42,589 nt of DNA from Stagnimonas sp. (lineage in GTDB: Bacteria > Pseudomonadota > Gammaproteobacteria > Nevskiales > Nevskiaceae), in contig JAUYNO010000055.1 of assembly GCA_030696045.1 (NCBI GenBank), positions 110,175 through 152,763 on the forward strand, written 5' to 3'. A program made the position numbers and the translations under genes. Positions 1-7,377 of this stretch are shown here, piece by piece; the first letter of the stretch is position 1, and the number at the start of each line of letters is the position of its first letter. A model generated the notes under the pieces. It was not told where the DNA came from. It did no database searches and worked only from the letters and a program-made list of their open reading frames with translations.

Positions 1-1145
1 AGGAAATCGTAGGCCGCCCGGAATCGCGGATGGGCCAACAGGCGCTTGGGCTTGTTGCCCTGCAGCTGGTCGAAGCGCGGTTGCAGCTCCCAGATTTCCT
101 GCATCGGCATCGAGAAGCGCTTGGGCAGGGTCACCCGCAGGCAGGCGCGGGCGACGGCTTCATCGCCGGCCTGGCTGAGCGCGGCATTGGGATGCAGGCC
201 CTGCTCGGCCTGCAGGCGCACGAAGCGCTCCGCCACCATCGGCCACAACAGCGCGGCATAGAGGAAGGCCGGCGTCACCGGCTGGTCGTTGGCTATGCGC
301 TGCGCGGTGTTGTCCAGCGCCCGCTCGACGAAGCCGGTCATCGCCGGATAGCGCACCAGGGTCGCCTCGGTGTCCGGGAACAGCTGGGCGAACAGGCCGT
401 AGGCGCGCAGGCCACGGAAGTTCGCTACCGCGTCACGGCACATCAGGATCTTGATGACTTCGTCGAACAGCCGGGCCGGAGGAATCTCCCGCAGCAGCGG
501 CGCCAGCCGCGCCACCGGCTCGGCGGTGGCCGGCTCCAGTTCGAAGCGCAGCTTGTTGGCGATGCGCACCGCGCGCAGCATGCGCACCGGGTCTTCGCGA
601 TAGCGCAGCTCGGGGTCGCCGATCAGGCGCAGCACGCGGTCCTGCACGTCCTCGAGACCGCCGGTGTAATCGACCACCGAGTAATCGCGGATGTCGTAAT
701 ACAGGGCGTTGGCGGTGAAGTCGCGGCGGAAGGCGTCGGACTCCAGGTTGCCGTACTGGTTATCGGAGAGGATGCGGCCGGTTTCGTCGCGCTCGTGGCT
801 GTCGGTGATCGCACCTCGGAAGGTGGTGACCTCGATGATCTCGGCGCCGAAGCGGACGTGCGCGATCACGAAGCGGCGGCCGATCAGCCGCGCGGTGCGG
901 AACACCCGGCGCATCTCTTCCGGATGCGCGCTGGTGGCGATGTCGAAATCCTTCGGCTCGATGCCGGCCAGGATGTCGCGCACGGCGCCACCCACCAGAT
1001 AGGCCTCGTGGCCCGCGTCGCGCAGGCCGTAGAGCACCTTCAGCGCGGCGGGTGAAATGAGCTTGCGCGAGACGGGATGGTCTTCGCGCGGAATGCGGCG
1101 TGGTTCCAAGCGGGATCGACCGGCAAAACGAAAAAGGTTTGCCAC
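1..1145 (-). CDS. pcnB: Poly(A) polymerase I (3' part cut by window edge)
   Basis: PcnB adds poly(A) tails to RNA 3' ends and so promotes RNA decay. Reading the minus strand from about 1110 gives IPREDHPVSRK, LVGGAVRDILAG, PKDFDIAT, GRRFVIAHVRFG and RRDFTANALYYD. This is the nucleotidyltransferase core of the class II polymerase/CCA-adding family, and the IPRE..H..SRK lead-in is typical of PcnB rather than of CCA transferases. GEPELRYREDPVRMLRAVR-type sequence follows (RNA-binding helical part). The frame stays open to base 1, so the C-terminus is missing. The start is uncertain. GTG at 1145 gives VANLFRF, resembling the E. coli N-terminus, but that codon lies in the loop of the tRNA terminator hairpin. 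In-frame alternatives are ATG at 1183 and TTG at 1109. None has a convincing ribosome-binding site. The family call is firm; the start is not. Confidence 0.9.
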   Translation of the reverse strand, partial: MANLFRFAGRSRLEPRRIPREDHPVSRKLISPAALKVLYGLRDAGHEAYLVGGAVRDILAGIEPKDFDIATSAHPEEMRRVFRTARLIGRRFVIAHVRFGAEIIEVTTFRGAITDSHERDETGRILSDNQYGNLESDAFRRDFTANALYYDIRDYSVVDYTGGLEDVQDRVLRLIGDPELRYREDPVRMLRAVRIANKLRFELEPATAEPVARLAPLLREIPPARLFDEVIKILMCRDAVANFRGLRAYGLFAQLFPDTEATLVRYPAMTGFVERALDNTAQRIANDQPVTPAFLYAALLWPMVAERFVRLQAEQGLHPNAALSQAGDEAVARACLRVTLPKRFSMPMQEIWELQPRFDQLQGNKPKRLLAHPRFRAAYDF

Positions 1146-1159
1146 TAAAGCAAACCTTT
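1131..1159 (-). terminator. Rho-independent terminator after tRNA-Glu
   Basis: On the minus strand a perfect 10-bp stem (AAAGGTTTGC / GCAAACCTTT, arms 1150-1159 and 1133-1142) with a 7-base loop is followed by a T run (TTTTTCG). It lies about 45 bases past the tRNA-Glu 3' end. It overlaps the 5' end of the pcnB reading frame, and a candidate pcnB GTG start lies inside the loop. Confidence 0.85.
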
Positions 1160-1176
1160 GGGGGAAACTACTCTGA

Positions 1177-1198
1177 CTGACATGGCGAGCCATGTCAG
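1177..1198. other. Perfect 9-bp hairpin between tRNA-Glu and its terminator
   Basis: CTGACATGG (1177-1185) and CCATGTCAG (1190-1198) form a perfect stem around a 4-base loop. It lies in the tRNA trailer on the minus strand and has no T run. It may be a processing or stability element. A candidate ATG for pcnB (1183-1181) falls inside one arm. Confidence 0.6.
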
Positions 1199-1203
1199 AA
1201 AGC

Positions 1204-1279
1204 TGGCGCTCCTACCGGGATTCGAACCCGGGTTTAAGCCTTGAGAGGGCTCCGTCCTAGGCCTCTAGACGATAGGAGC
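1204..1279 (-). tRNA. tRNA-Glu, anticodon CUC
   Basis: Read on the minus strand, the 76 bases fold as a cloverleaf. The 7-bp acceptor stem is GCTCCTA/TAGGAGC, the T arm contains GGTTCGAATCC, and the anticodon loop is CTCTCAA, giving CUC (reads GAG). Discriminator G73 and a genome-encoded CCA (1204-1206 on the complement) are present. The D-arm sequence GTCTAGAGGCCTAGGAC is typical of bacterial tRNA-Glu. A terminator hairpin follows downstream. Confidence 0.95.
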
Positions 1280-1310
1280 GAGGCGCGCATTGTAGCGGCG
1301 CGCTCCGCAA

Positions 1311-1859
1311 TCAGCTACCCGGCTTGGCGAGTTCGGCCTTGATCGCCTGCACCAGCGCCTCGGCGTCGGGCTTGACCTTGCTGCCGTAGTGCCGGACCAC
1401 CCTGCCATCGCGCCCGATCAGGTACTTGTTGAAATTCCAGCTCGGCGACTCGCCGGTCTTGTCTTTCAGGCGCCGGTAGAACGGGCTGGCCTGGTCGCCC
1501 TTGACCTCGGTCTTGGCGAACATCGGGAAGCTGACTCCGTAGTTGGCCTGGCAGAACTTCTGGATTTCCTTCTCGTCGTCGAATTCCTGGTCGAGGAACT
1601 GGCCGGAGGGGAAGCCCAGCACCACCAGGCCCTGGTCCTTGTACGTCTTGTACAGCGACTCCAGGCCCTCGTACTGCGGCGTAAAGCCGCAATGACTGGC
1701 GACGTTCACCACCAGCACCACCTTGCCGCCGTAGCTCTGGCAGAGATTCTCGGTCTTGCCCAGCAAGCGCTTGCTGTCGAAGTCGAGGTCGGTCTTGGCA
1801 CAGTCCAGCGCCAGGGCGGGCGTGGCGAGCAGGGACAGCAACAGGAGCAGACGACGCAT
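1311..1859 (-). CDS. Glutathione peroxidase family, periplasmic (Cys type)
   Basis: A thiol peroxidase of the GPx family, 182 aa, that reduces hydroperoxides using thioredoxin or glutathione. The start at 1859 puts a signal peptide at the N-terminus (MRRLLLLLSLLATPALA), so the protein is predicted to be periplasmic. The peroxidatic Cys is C57 in NVASHCGFT, and the catalytic Trp-Asn sits in PSWNFNKYLI. The usual FPCNQF motif, which carries the resolving Cys in thioredoxin-dependent members, reads GFPSGQF here with Ser in place of Cys. C20 and C40 are other cysteines. The gene is divergent from the RDD gene and ends just upstream of tRNA-Glu. A longer reading frame to 1913 exists but would bury the signal peptide. 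Confidence 0.88.
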   Translation of the reverse strand: MRRLLLLLSLLATPALALDCAKTDLDFDSKRLLGKTENLCQSYGGKVVLVVNVASHCGFTPQYEGLESLYKTYKDQGLVVLGFPSGQFLDQEFDDEKEIQKFCQANYGVSFPMFAKTEVKGDQASPFYRRLKDKTGESPSWNFNKYLIGRDGRVVRHYGSKVKPDAEALVQAIKAELAKPGS

Positions 1860-1932
1860 GGCAATCTCCGGCGAAGGCGGGGCGGTGTTGGGTGACAATA
1901 CCGCCATCGCCACTTTTTGGATTCATCCTGCC

Positions 1933-2430
1933 GTGACCACGACCGCCCTGGCCCTGCCCGCCCCGCTGTGGCGACGACTGGTCTCGTTCGGCTACGACGG
2001 CCTGCTGTACCTCGCCCTATTGATGGCGGTCTACGTGCTGGCCACTCCCTTCGTCGCGGCCCTGGTCGCCAGGGATGCCGGCACGCCCCTGCATAATTTT
2101 GCCGTTCTCAATGCCTGCGGCTTCCTGATTGGCGCCGGCTTCTTCGGCTGGTTCTGGACCCACGGCGGCCAGACCCTGGGCATGCGCGTCTGGCGCCTGC
2201 GGGTGCGCCGGCTGGACGGCGGCCCGCTGCGCTGGCCGATCGCGGTGATCCGCTTCGCGGCCGGTCTGGGGCCGATCCTGCTCGGTCTCTGGTTGGGCAA
2301 GGCCTTTGGCGCCAGCGCCTACGGCGCCATGCTGCTCGGCTACCTGCCCTGCCTGCTGTCCAGTCGCGGCCAGGCCTTCAACGACCTGGTGGCCGGCACC
2401 GAGGTGATCGAGTTACCGAAAGTCGGTTGA
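1933..2430 (+). CDS. RDD family membrane protein
   Basis: A 165-aa integral membrane protein with the RDD domain: an Arg-rich start (PLWRRLVSFGYDGLL), then hydrophobic segments, then GQTLGMRVWRLRV, the second signature of the family. Some RDD proteins have been linked to ion or solute transport; the function here is unknown. The GTG start at 1933 gives a normal family length. The open frame runs further upstream into the divergent peroxidase gene, which is unlikely to be real. It ends at base 2430, directly against the stop codon of the convergent lptG at 2431, with no spacer for a terminator. Confidence 0.8.
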   Translation: MTTTALALPAPLWRRLVSFGYDGLLYLALLMAVYVLATPFVAALVARDAGTPLHNFAVLNACGFLIGAGFFGWFWTHGGQTLGMRVWRLRVRRLDGGPLRWPIAVIRFAAGLGPILLGLWLGKAFGASAYGAMLLGYLPCLLSSRGQAFNDLVAGTEVIELPKVG

Positions 2431-3495
2431 TCAGCGGATTCGCCGCAGGCGCCAGCTACCGAGCGCGGCCCAGGCCAGGGTCGGTGTGCCGGCCGCGAGC
2501 AGGGGTGACCAGCCGTAGATCTGGCCGAAGCTCAGGCTGACCCGGTTGACAACGTAGAAGCCGACGCCCAGCAGGATGCCGATCAGCAACCGTTGGCCGG
2601 CGCCGCTGTCGCGCAAGCCGCCGAAGGCAAAAGGCACCGCGAACAGGGCCATCGCCATCACCGTCAGCGGCTCGAACAGCTTGCGCCAGAGTTGCAGACG
2701 GTACTGCTGGGCATCGAGCCGGTTGTCGTCGAGATAGGCGATCAGCCGGCGTAGGCCGGTCACCGACAGGGCATCGGCCTCCAGCACATAGAGTCGCAGC
2801 ACATTGGGGTTGACGGCGCCGCTCCATTCCATCCGCTCGTGGCGCGCAACCTCGGTGCGACCATCGGCAGCCAGACGCGTTTCCTGCACGTCCTCCAGCA
2901 GCCAGCGATCACCCTGGTAGCGTGCCCGCGCCGCCGACAGTGCCTGCAGCAGGCGAAAGTCCGGTCCCAACCGGTAGATTTCCAGATTGTCGGCCCGGTC
3001 CTCGGCGCGCAGGTTGCGGATCCGCAGCACCTGATCGCCGTCGCGCAACCAGACCGTCTTGCCGGTCCCCACCGCGAGTCCGCGCGCGCGCGCCTTGACC
3101 GCATCCGCCGCCCGTTCGCCGGCCGGCGCCAGCACATCGCTGACGAACCAGCCAGTGGCGCCCAACAGGGCGCCGGCGATCAGGGTGGCCAGGGCGATGC
3201 TGCGCACCGAGAAGCCGGCGGCGCGCATGGCCGTCAGCTCGCCCTGCCCGGACAGCATGCCCAGGCCCATCAGCGCCCCGATCATGGCGACGATGGGCAT
3301 CAGCAGCGCCAGCCCGGACGGCAGGTGAAAAAAGGTGCTCAGCAGCAGCTGCGCAACCCCGAAACCGCCCTTGCCGGTCTCGTCGGCCTCGGTCACCAGG
3401 CTGATGAAGCTGTGGATCGCCAACATGGCCAGCGCGACCACGGCGGTGGTGCCGAGCACGTGGCGGACGATGTGCAGGGTAAGCAGGCGCGGCAT
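2431..3495 (-). CDS. lptG: LPS export permease LptG (YjgP/YjgQ family)
   Basis: An inner-membrane permease of the Lpt machine that moves lipopolysaccharide from the inner to the outer membrane, 354 aa. It has the family layout: N-terminal transmembrane helices including LMPIVAMIGALMGLGML and GELTAMRAAGFS, a periplasmic beta-jellyroll centre (about residues 130-260) and C-terminal helices. Sequence around DALSVTGLRRLIAYLDDN and PFAFGGLRD fits LptG better than LptF. In most gammaproteobacteria lptF lies between pepA and lptG; here only 208 non-coding bases separate this start from pepA, so lptF is not adjacent. It abuts the RDD gene tail to tail. Confidence 0.9.
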   Translation of the reverse strand: MPRLLTLHIVRHVLGTTAVVALAMLAIHSFISLVTEADETGKGGFGVAQLLLSTFFHLPSGLALLMPIVAMIGALMGLGMLSGQGELTAMRAAGFSVRSIALATLIAGALLGATGWFVSDVLAPAGERAADAVKARARGLAVGTGKTVWLRDGDQVLRIRNLRAEDRADNLEIYRLGPDFRLLQALSAARARYQGDRWLLEDVQETRLAADGRTEVARHERMEWSGAVNPNVLRLYVLEADALSVTGLRRLIAYLDDNRLDAQQYRLQLWRKLFEPLTVMAMALFAVPFAFGGLRDSGAGQRLLIGILLGVGFYVVNRVSLSFGQIYGWSPLLAAGTPTLAWAALGSWRLRRIR

Positions 3496-3703
3496 GAGCG
3501 CGGACGGCGTTCCAGAGGGAATGAACCCGGATCATCGCCGAACTGCGATGGTGCCGGCGAGCGCCGGCTATCCGGGCCGGCGTACGGGCGGTAAAATGAA
3601 AAAGTCCGAGCGATTTCTCGCCCTGTCCACTGACACCACCGATTTTTTGCGATTATCCGGTCAGCGGACACCCACCCGATAAACTCATAAAGCACCTCCG
3701 GCC
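3496..3703. promoter_or_regulatory. Divergent lptG/pepA intergenic region
   Basis: These 208 bases separate two divergent genes and must hold both promoters. The stretch 3590-3690 is clearly more AT-rich than its surroundings (GGTAAAATGAAAAAG, GATTTTTTGCG, GATAAACTCATAAAG). I could not assign a convincing -35/-10 pair. A GC-rich stretch with nested GCCGGCG repeats lies at about 3552-3582. No lptF remnant is visible in any frame. Confidence 0.4.
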
Positions 3704-5218
3704 ATGGAATACTTCGTCAAGAGCGGCAACCCCGAAAAGCAGCGCGTAGCCTGCATCATCGTCGGCATCTACGACCGCCGCAGCCCGTCCGAAGCCGCCG
3801 AGGTGATCGACAAGGCCGCTGACGGCTTGATCGGCGGGATCATGCGCCGGGGCGACATGGACGGAAAACTCGGCTCCACCCTGGTGCTGCACAACGTCGT
3901 CGGCGTGTTCGCCGACCGGGTGCTGCTGGTGGGCCTGGGCAAGCAGAGGGATTTCGACGAGAGCGCCTTCCGCAAGGCCAGTGCCGCCGCCGCCCGCGCC
4001 CTGCGCAGCGCGACCGGCGCCATCGACGCGGTGAGCTATCTGACCCATCTGGAAGTGAAGGGCCGTGACTTCCACTGGAATGTACAGCAGGCCGCCCTGG
4101 TGACCGAGGACGCCTACTACCGATTCGACCAGATGAAGGGCGCCCAGACCAAGGAGCACCTGCCGACCTACAAGCTGGAGCGCCTGACCTTCGACGTGCC
4201 GCGCCGCTCCGACCTGCCGGCCGGCGAGAAAGGCCTGACCGAGGCCCTGGCCATCGCCAAGGGCGTGTCGCTCGCCAAGGACTTGGGCAATCTGCCCGGC
4301 AATGTCTGCACGCCGAGCTATCTGGCAGAAACCGCGCAGAAACTGGCGGCGGATTCCAACGGTCTGGTCAGCACCAAGATCCTCGAAGAGGCCGACATGG
4401 AGAAACTCGGCATGGGCTCGCTGCTGTCGGTGAGCCGTGGCTCGCGCCAGCCGGCCAAGCTGATCGTCATGGAGTACCGCCAAGGGCCGGCCGGCGACAA
4501 GCCGGTAGCCCTGGTCGGCAAGGGCCTCACTTTCGATTCTGGCGGCATCAGCATCAAGCCGGGCGCGAAGATGGACGAAATGAAGTTCGACATGTGCGGC
4601 GGCGCCTCGGTGTTCGGCACCTTCAAGGCACTGATCGAGCTGAAGCTGCCGATCAACGTGGTCGGCGTCGTCGCCTCCTCCGAGAACATGCCGGACGGCC
4701 AGGCCAGCAAGCCGGGCGACATCGTAACCAGCATGGCCGGCATCACCATCGAGGTGCTCAACACCGACGCCGAGGGCCGGCTGATCCTCTGCGACGCGCT
4801 GACCTATACCGAGCGCACCTTCGATCCCGCCGTCTGCATCGACATGGCGACCCTGACCGGCGCCTGCGTGATCGCGCTCGGCCAGTTCCCCTCCGGGCTG
4901 TTCAGCAACACCCCGGGCTTGGCCCGCGCCCTGCTGACCGCCGGCGAGGAGATCGGCGACCGCGCCTGGGAGCTGCCGCTCTGGCCGGAGTACGAGGAGA
5001 ACATCAAGAGCGAGTTCGCCGACATCGCCAACATCGCCACCAAGGGTGAGGGCGGCGGCGCCATTATCGGCGCCAGCTTCCTGCACAAGTTCACCAAGAA
5101 GATGAAGTGGGCGCACCTCGACATCGCCGGCACCGCCTGGACCGGCAAGCGCGGCACCGGCCGGCCGGTGCCGCTGCTGACCCAGTACCTGCTGAATTAC
5201 GCGGGCAAGGAAGAGTAA
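3704..5218 (+). CDS. pepA: Leucyl aminopeptidase PepA (M17)
   Basis: A cytosolic dimetal aminopeptidase of family M17, 504 aa, that removes N-terminal residues from peptides; in E. coli PepA is also a DNA-binding architectural protein. The catalytic C-terminal domain is intact. NTDAEGR lies at residues 353-359, which by family alignment supplies metal ligands D355 and E357 and catalytic R359. K273 and D278 sit in VGKGLTFDSGG, catalytic K285 in ISIKPG, and D296 in MKFDMCGG. ATG at 3704 gives the usual family length. It is divergent from lptG and upstream of holC, the conserved gammaproteobacterial neighbourhood, but 193 bases of repeat-like sequence intervene before holC. Confidence 0.97.
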   Translation: MEYFVKSGNPEKQRVACIIVGIYDRRSPSEAAEVIDKAADGLIGGIMRRGDMDGKLGSTLVLHNVVGVFADRVLLVGLGKQRDFDESAFRKASAAAARALRSATGAIDAVSYLTHLEVKGRDFHWNVQQAALVTEDAYYRFDQMKGAQTKEHLPTYKLERLTFDVPRRSDLPAGEKGLTEALAIAKGVSLAKDLGNLPGNVCTPSYLAETAQKLAADSNGLVSTKILEEADMEKLGMGSLLSVSRGSRQPAKLIVMEYRQGPAGDKPVALVGKGLTFDSGGISIKPGAKMDEMKFDMCGGASVFGTFKALIELKLPINVVGVVASSENMPDGQASKPGDIVTSMAGITIEVLNTDAEGRLILCDALTYTERTFDPAVCIDMATLTGACVIALGQFPSGLFSNTPGLARALLTAGEEIGDRAWELPLWPEYEENIKSEFADIANIATKGEGGGAIIGASFLHKFTKKMKWAHLDIAGTAWTGKRGTGRPVPLLTQYLLNYAGKEE

Positions 5219-5232
5219 GCCTTGGCAAAGCA

Positions 5233-5410
5233 GAAATGCTTCATCGGCGTAGCGAGCGACGACAGTTCACAGTCCGCCGGAGCGGAGCAACCGCAGCGAC
5301 CATTGGGTCGTGAGGGTGAGGGCTGGTTCGGGCGAAGCACTGCTTCGCCAAGCCCGAACGAGCACCGCCGGAATGGGAAATGTCGAGCGCAGTAGCTGAG
5401 GAAGCATTTC
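5233..5410. repeat. Inverted-repeat element between pepA and holC
   Basis: Perfect 10-base inverted ends, GAAATGCTTC (5233-5242) and GAAGCATTTC (5401-5410), bound almost the whole intergenic region. Similarity continues inward imperfectly (GCGAGCGAC against GTCGAGCGC). In the centre is a long hairpin: GTTCGGG/CCCGAAC (5326-5332, 5353-5359) outside CGAAGCA/TGCTTCG (5333-5339, 5341-5347). A short GCGACC/GGTCGT stem lies near 5296-5311. The core GAAGCA/TGCTTC occurs four times. This looks like a non-coding MITE- or REP-type element. No second copy was noticed in the window. Confidence 0.5.
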
Positions 5411-5411
5411 C

Positions 5412-5870
5412 GTGACTCGGGTCGACTTCTACATCCTGCCGGAGCAGGGCGGCACCGATCCGCTGACGGCGGCGGCGAAGCTCTGCGACAAGGCGGTGGC
5501 GGCCGGCCACCGGCTCTATGTCACCGCAGGGGCGGCGCGACTCGACCAGCTCAGCGACCTGCTCTGGACCCTGCGCCAGGGCAGCTTCCTGGCGCAGGAG
5601 CGCTACCTGCACGCGGCGCCGGTCGAACCGCTGCCGCAGGTCTTGCTGGGCGAGATCGAGCCGCCGGAGGCCTGGCACGACATCCTGTTGACCCTAAGTC
5701 CGGAAGTGCCGGCCTGGTTCAGCCGCTTCGAACGGGTGCTGGAAATCGTGCCCGGCGACCCCGACAGCCGCGCCCGTTGCCGGGAGCGCTTCAAGTTCTA
5801 CCGCGATCGCGGCTATGAACTGAAGAGTTTCGAGCAGACACCGGAAGGTGGCTGGGTGAGCCGGAAATAG
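5412..5870 (+). CDS. holC: DNA polymerase III chi subunit HolC
   Basis: A clamp-loader accessory protein, 152 aa, that bridges the psi subunit and single-strand DNA-binding protein at the replication fork. The N-terminus VDFYILPEQGGTDPLTAAAKLCDKAV and the LDQLSDLLWTLRQGSFLAQ block are family hallmarks, and FERVLEIVPGD follows further on. The start is GTG at 5412, two bases past the end of the inverted repeat, with GAAGCATT and no clean Shine-Dalgarno sequence upstream. In many relatives valS follows; here the next gene is the convergent cysG, separated by two strong hairpins. Confidence 0.9.
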   Translation: MTRVDFYILPEQGGTDPLTAAAKLCDKAVAAGHRLYVTAGAARLDQLSDLLWTLRQGSFLAQERYLHAAPVEPLPQVLLGEIEPPEAWHDILLTLSPEVPAWFSRFERVLEIVPGDPDSRARCRERFKFYRDRGYELKSFEQTPEGGWVSRK

Positions 5871-5928
5871 TGCGACAGCCTTGAATGGCTGTCGCACCCG
5901 GCGAACGCCGCGCCAAGGATGGCGCGGC
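5870..5928. terminator. Two hairpins between convergent holC and cysG
   Basis: An 11-bp perfect stem (5870-5880 with 5887-5897, loop TTGAAT) begins on the last base of the holC stop codon. A second perfect 8-bp stem follows (GCCGCGCC 5907-5914 with GGCGCGGC 5921-5928). Neither has a T run. They probably mark the transcript end or protect 3' ends of the two converging units. Confidence 0.55.
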
Positions 5929-5978
5929 AGGGCTTCGAACAGAGACGCGAAGTTGCGCCAGGGACGGCTGAGGCGAGT

Positions 5979-7367
5979 TCAGACGCCGGACTTGAACCAG
6001 TCCAGTTGCTGGCGCAGGCGCACCACCTCGCCGACGATCAGCAGCGAGGCGCCCGACGGAGCAGCAGCCGCGACCTTCGCCGGCAGATCGCCCAGGGTGC
6101 CGGTGATCACCCGCTGGCTCGGCTGGGTGCCGTCCTCCACCAGCGCCGCCGGCCAATCGGCGGGCAGGCCATGGGCCTGCAACTCGGCGCAGATGCGCGG
6201 CAGCGTGCTCACGCCCATGTAGAACACCACGGTCTGGCCGGGGCGGGCCAGTTGGTCCCAGTGCAGTTTCAGCTCGCCATCGGCGCGGGCGTGGCCGGTG
6301 ACGAAGACACAGGACTGGGCGTAGTCGCGATGGGTCAGCGGAATGCCGGCATAGGCGGCGCAGCCGGCCGCCGCGGTGACGCCCGGCACCACCTGGAAGG
6401 GAATCCCGTTCGCGGCCAACTCGGCGATTTCCTCGCCGCCACGACCGAAGATGAAGGGATCGCCGCCCTTGAGCCGCAGCACCCGCTTGCCGGCCTGCGC
6501 CAGGCGCACCAGTTCGGCATTGATTTCGTCCTGCGGCACCGTGTGCTGGTTGCGGCGTTTGCCGACGAAGATGCGCTCGGCATCACGGCGCACCAGATCC
6601 AGGATCGCCGCCGGGACCAGACGGTCGTGCAACACCACGTCGGCCTGCTGCATCAGACGCAGGGCGCGGAACGTCAGCAGGTCGGGATCGCCCGGACCGG
6701 CGCCGACCAGGTAGACCTCACCGGTCGCGCTCGCCGAGCCATCGCGTAGCCGCGCCAGTTCCGCTGCCGCGCCCGCCTCATCCCCGGCGAGCAAGCACTC
6801 GGGCGCGCTACTGTCGAGAAAACGCTCCCACAGCGCGCGTCGGCGTTCCACCGGCAGCGCCTTCACCGCCGGGCGGTGCTGCTCCATGAAGCTGGCGATG
6901 CGGCCATAGCCGGCCGGGAGCAGCGCCTCGATGCGCTCCCGTAGGCGCCGCGCCAGCACCGGGGCGGCGCCGCCGGTGGAGATCGCGACCAGCACCGGTG
7001 CGCGGTCGATCAGCGAGGGGGTGATGAAGCTCGACAGCACCGGATCGTCAACGACGTTAACCGGCACGCCGGCTGCATTCGCCGCCTCGGCCACCTGGCG
7101 ATTGAGCGCGGCGTCGTCGGTTGCCGCGATCACCAGGCGGCAGCCCTGCAGCTGTTTCGGCTCGAAGCGCTCGCCGACATGCCGCAGTTCACCCGCGCCG
7201 AGCAGGGCGCTCAGCTCGGCGTTGAGTGCCGCGCTGACCACGGCGATCCGCGGACCGGCCCGTTGCAGCAGACGCACCTTGCGCGCCGCCACCTCGCCGC
7301 CGCCGACGACCAGCACGCTGGCACCGGCCAGGCGCAGGGTGATCGGGAACCAGGGATGGACCTTCAT
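5979..7367 (-). CDS. cysG: Sirohaem synthase CysG (multifunctional)
   Basis: This 462-aa enzyme makes sirohaem, the prosthetic group of sulfite and nitrite reductases, from uroporphyrinogen III. The N-terminal half is the NAD-dependent precorrin-2 dehydrogenase/ferrochelatase, with VLVVGGGEVAARK at about 18-30, VNVVDDP at about 103 and ISTGGAAPVLAR at about 129. The C-terminal half is the SAM uroporphyrinogen-III methyltransferase, with VGAGPGDPDLLTFRAL from 221, LRLKGGDPFIFGRGGEE at about 297 and GIPLTHRDYAQSC at about 341. Both halves look intact. It starts 10 bases after the TauE/SafE gene on the same strand, so the two are probably co-transcribed. It supplies the cofactor for the sulfite reductase haemoprotein at 9351. 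Confidence 0.96.
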   Translation of the reverse strand: MKVHPWFPITLRLAGASVLVVGGGEVAARKVRLLQRAGPRIAVVSAALNAELSALLGAGELRHVGERFEPKQLQGCRLVIAATDDAALNRQVAEAANAAGVPVNVVDDPVLSSFITPSLIDRAPVLVAISTGGAAPVLARRLRERIEALLPAGYGRIASFMEQHRPAVKALPVERRRALWERFLDSSAPECLLAGDEAGAAAELARLRDGSASATGEVYLVGAGPGDPDLLTFRALRLMQQADVVLHDRLVPAAILDLVRRDAERIFVGKRRNQHTVPQDEINAELVRLAQAGKRVLRLKGGDPFIFGRGGEEIAELAANGIPFQVVPGVTAAAGCAAYAGIPLTHRDYAQSCVFVTGHARADGELKLHWDQLARPGQTVVFYMGVSTLPRICAELQAHGLPADWPAALVEDGTQPSQRVITGTLGDLPAKVAAAAPSGASLLIVGEVVRLRQQLDWFKSGV

Positions 7368-7377
7368 GGGCGCTCGC

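Noticed and set aside
30..1055. Long plus-strand open frame across pcnB
   Set aside because: It is the shadow of the clear PcnB frame on the minus strand; GC-rich codons keep opposite frames open.
3704..5116. Long minus-strand frame opposite pepA
   Set aside because: pepA on the plus strand has all catalytic motifs; the opposite frame has no recognisable sequence.
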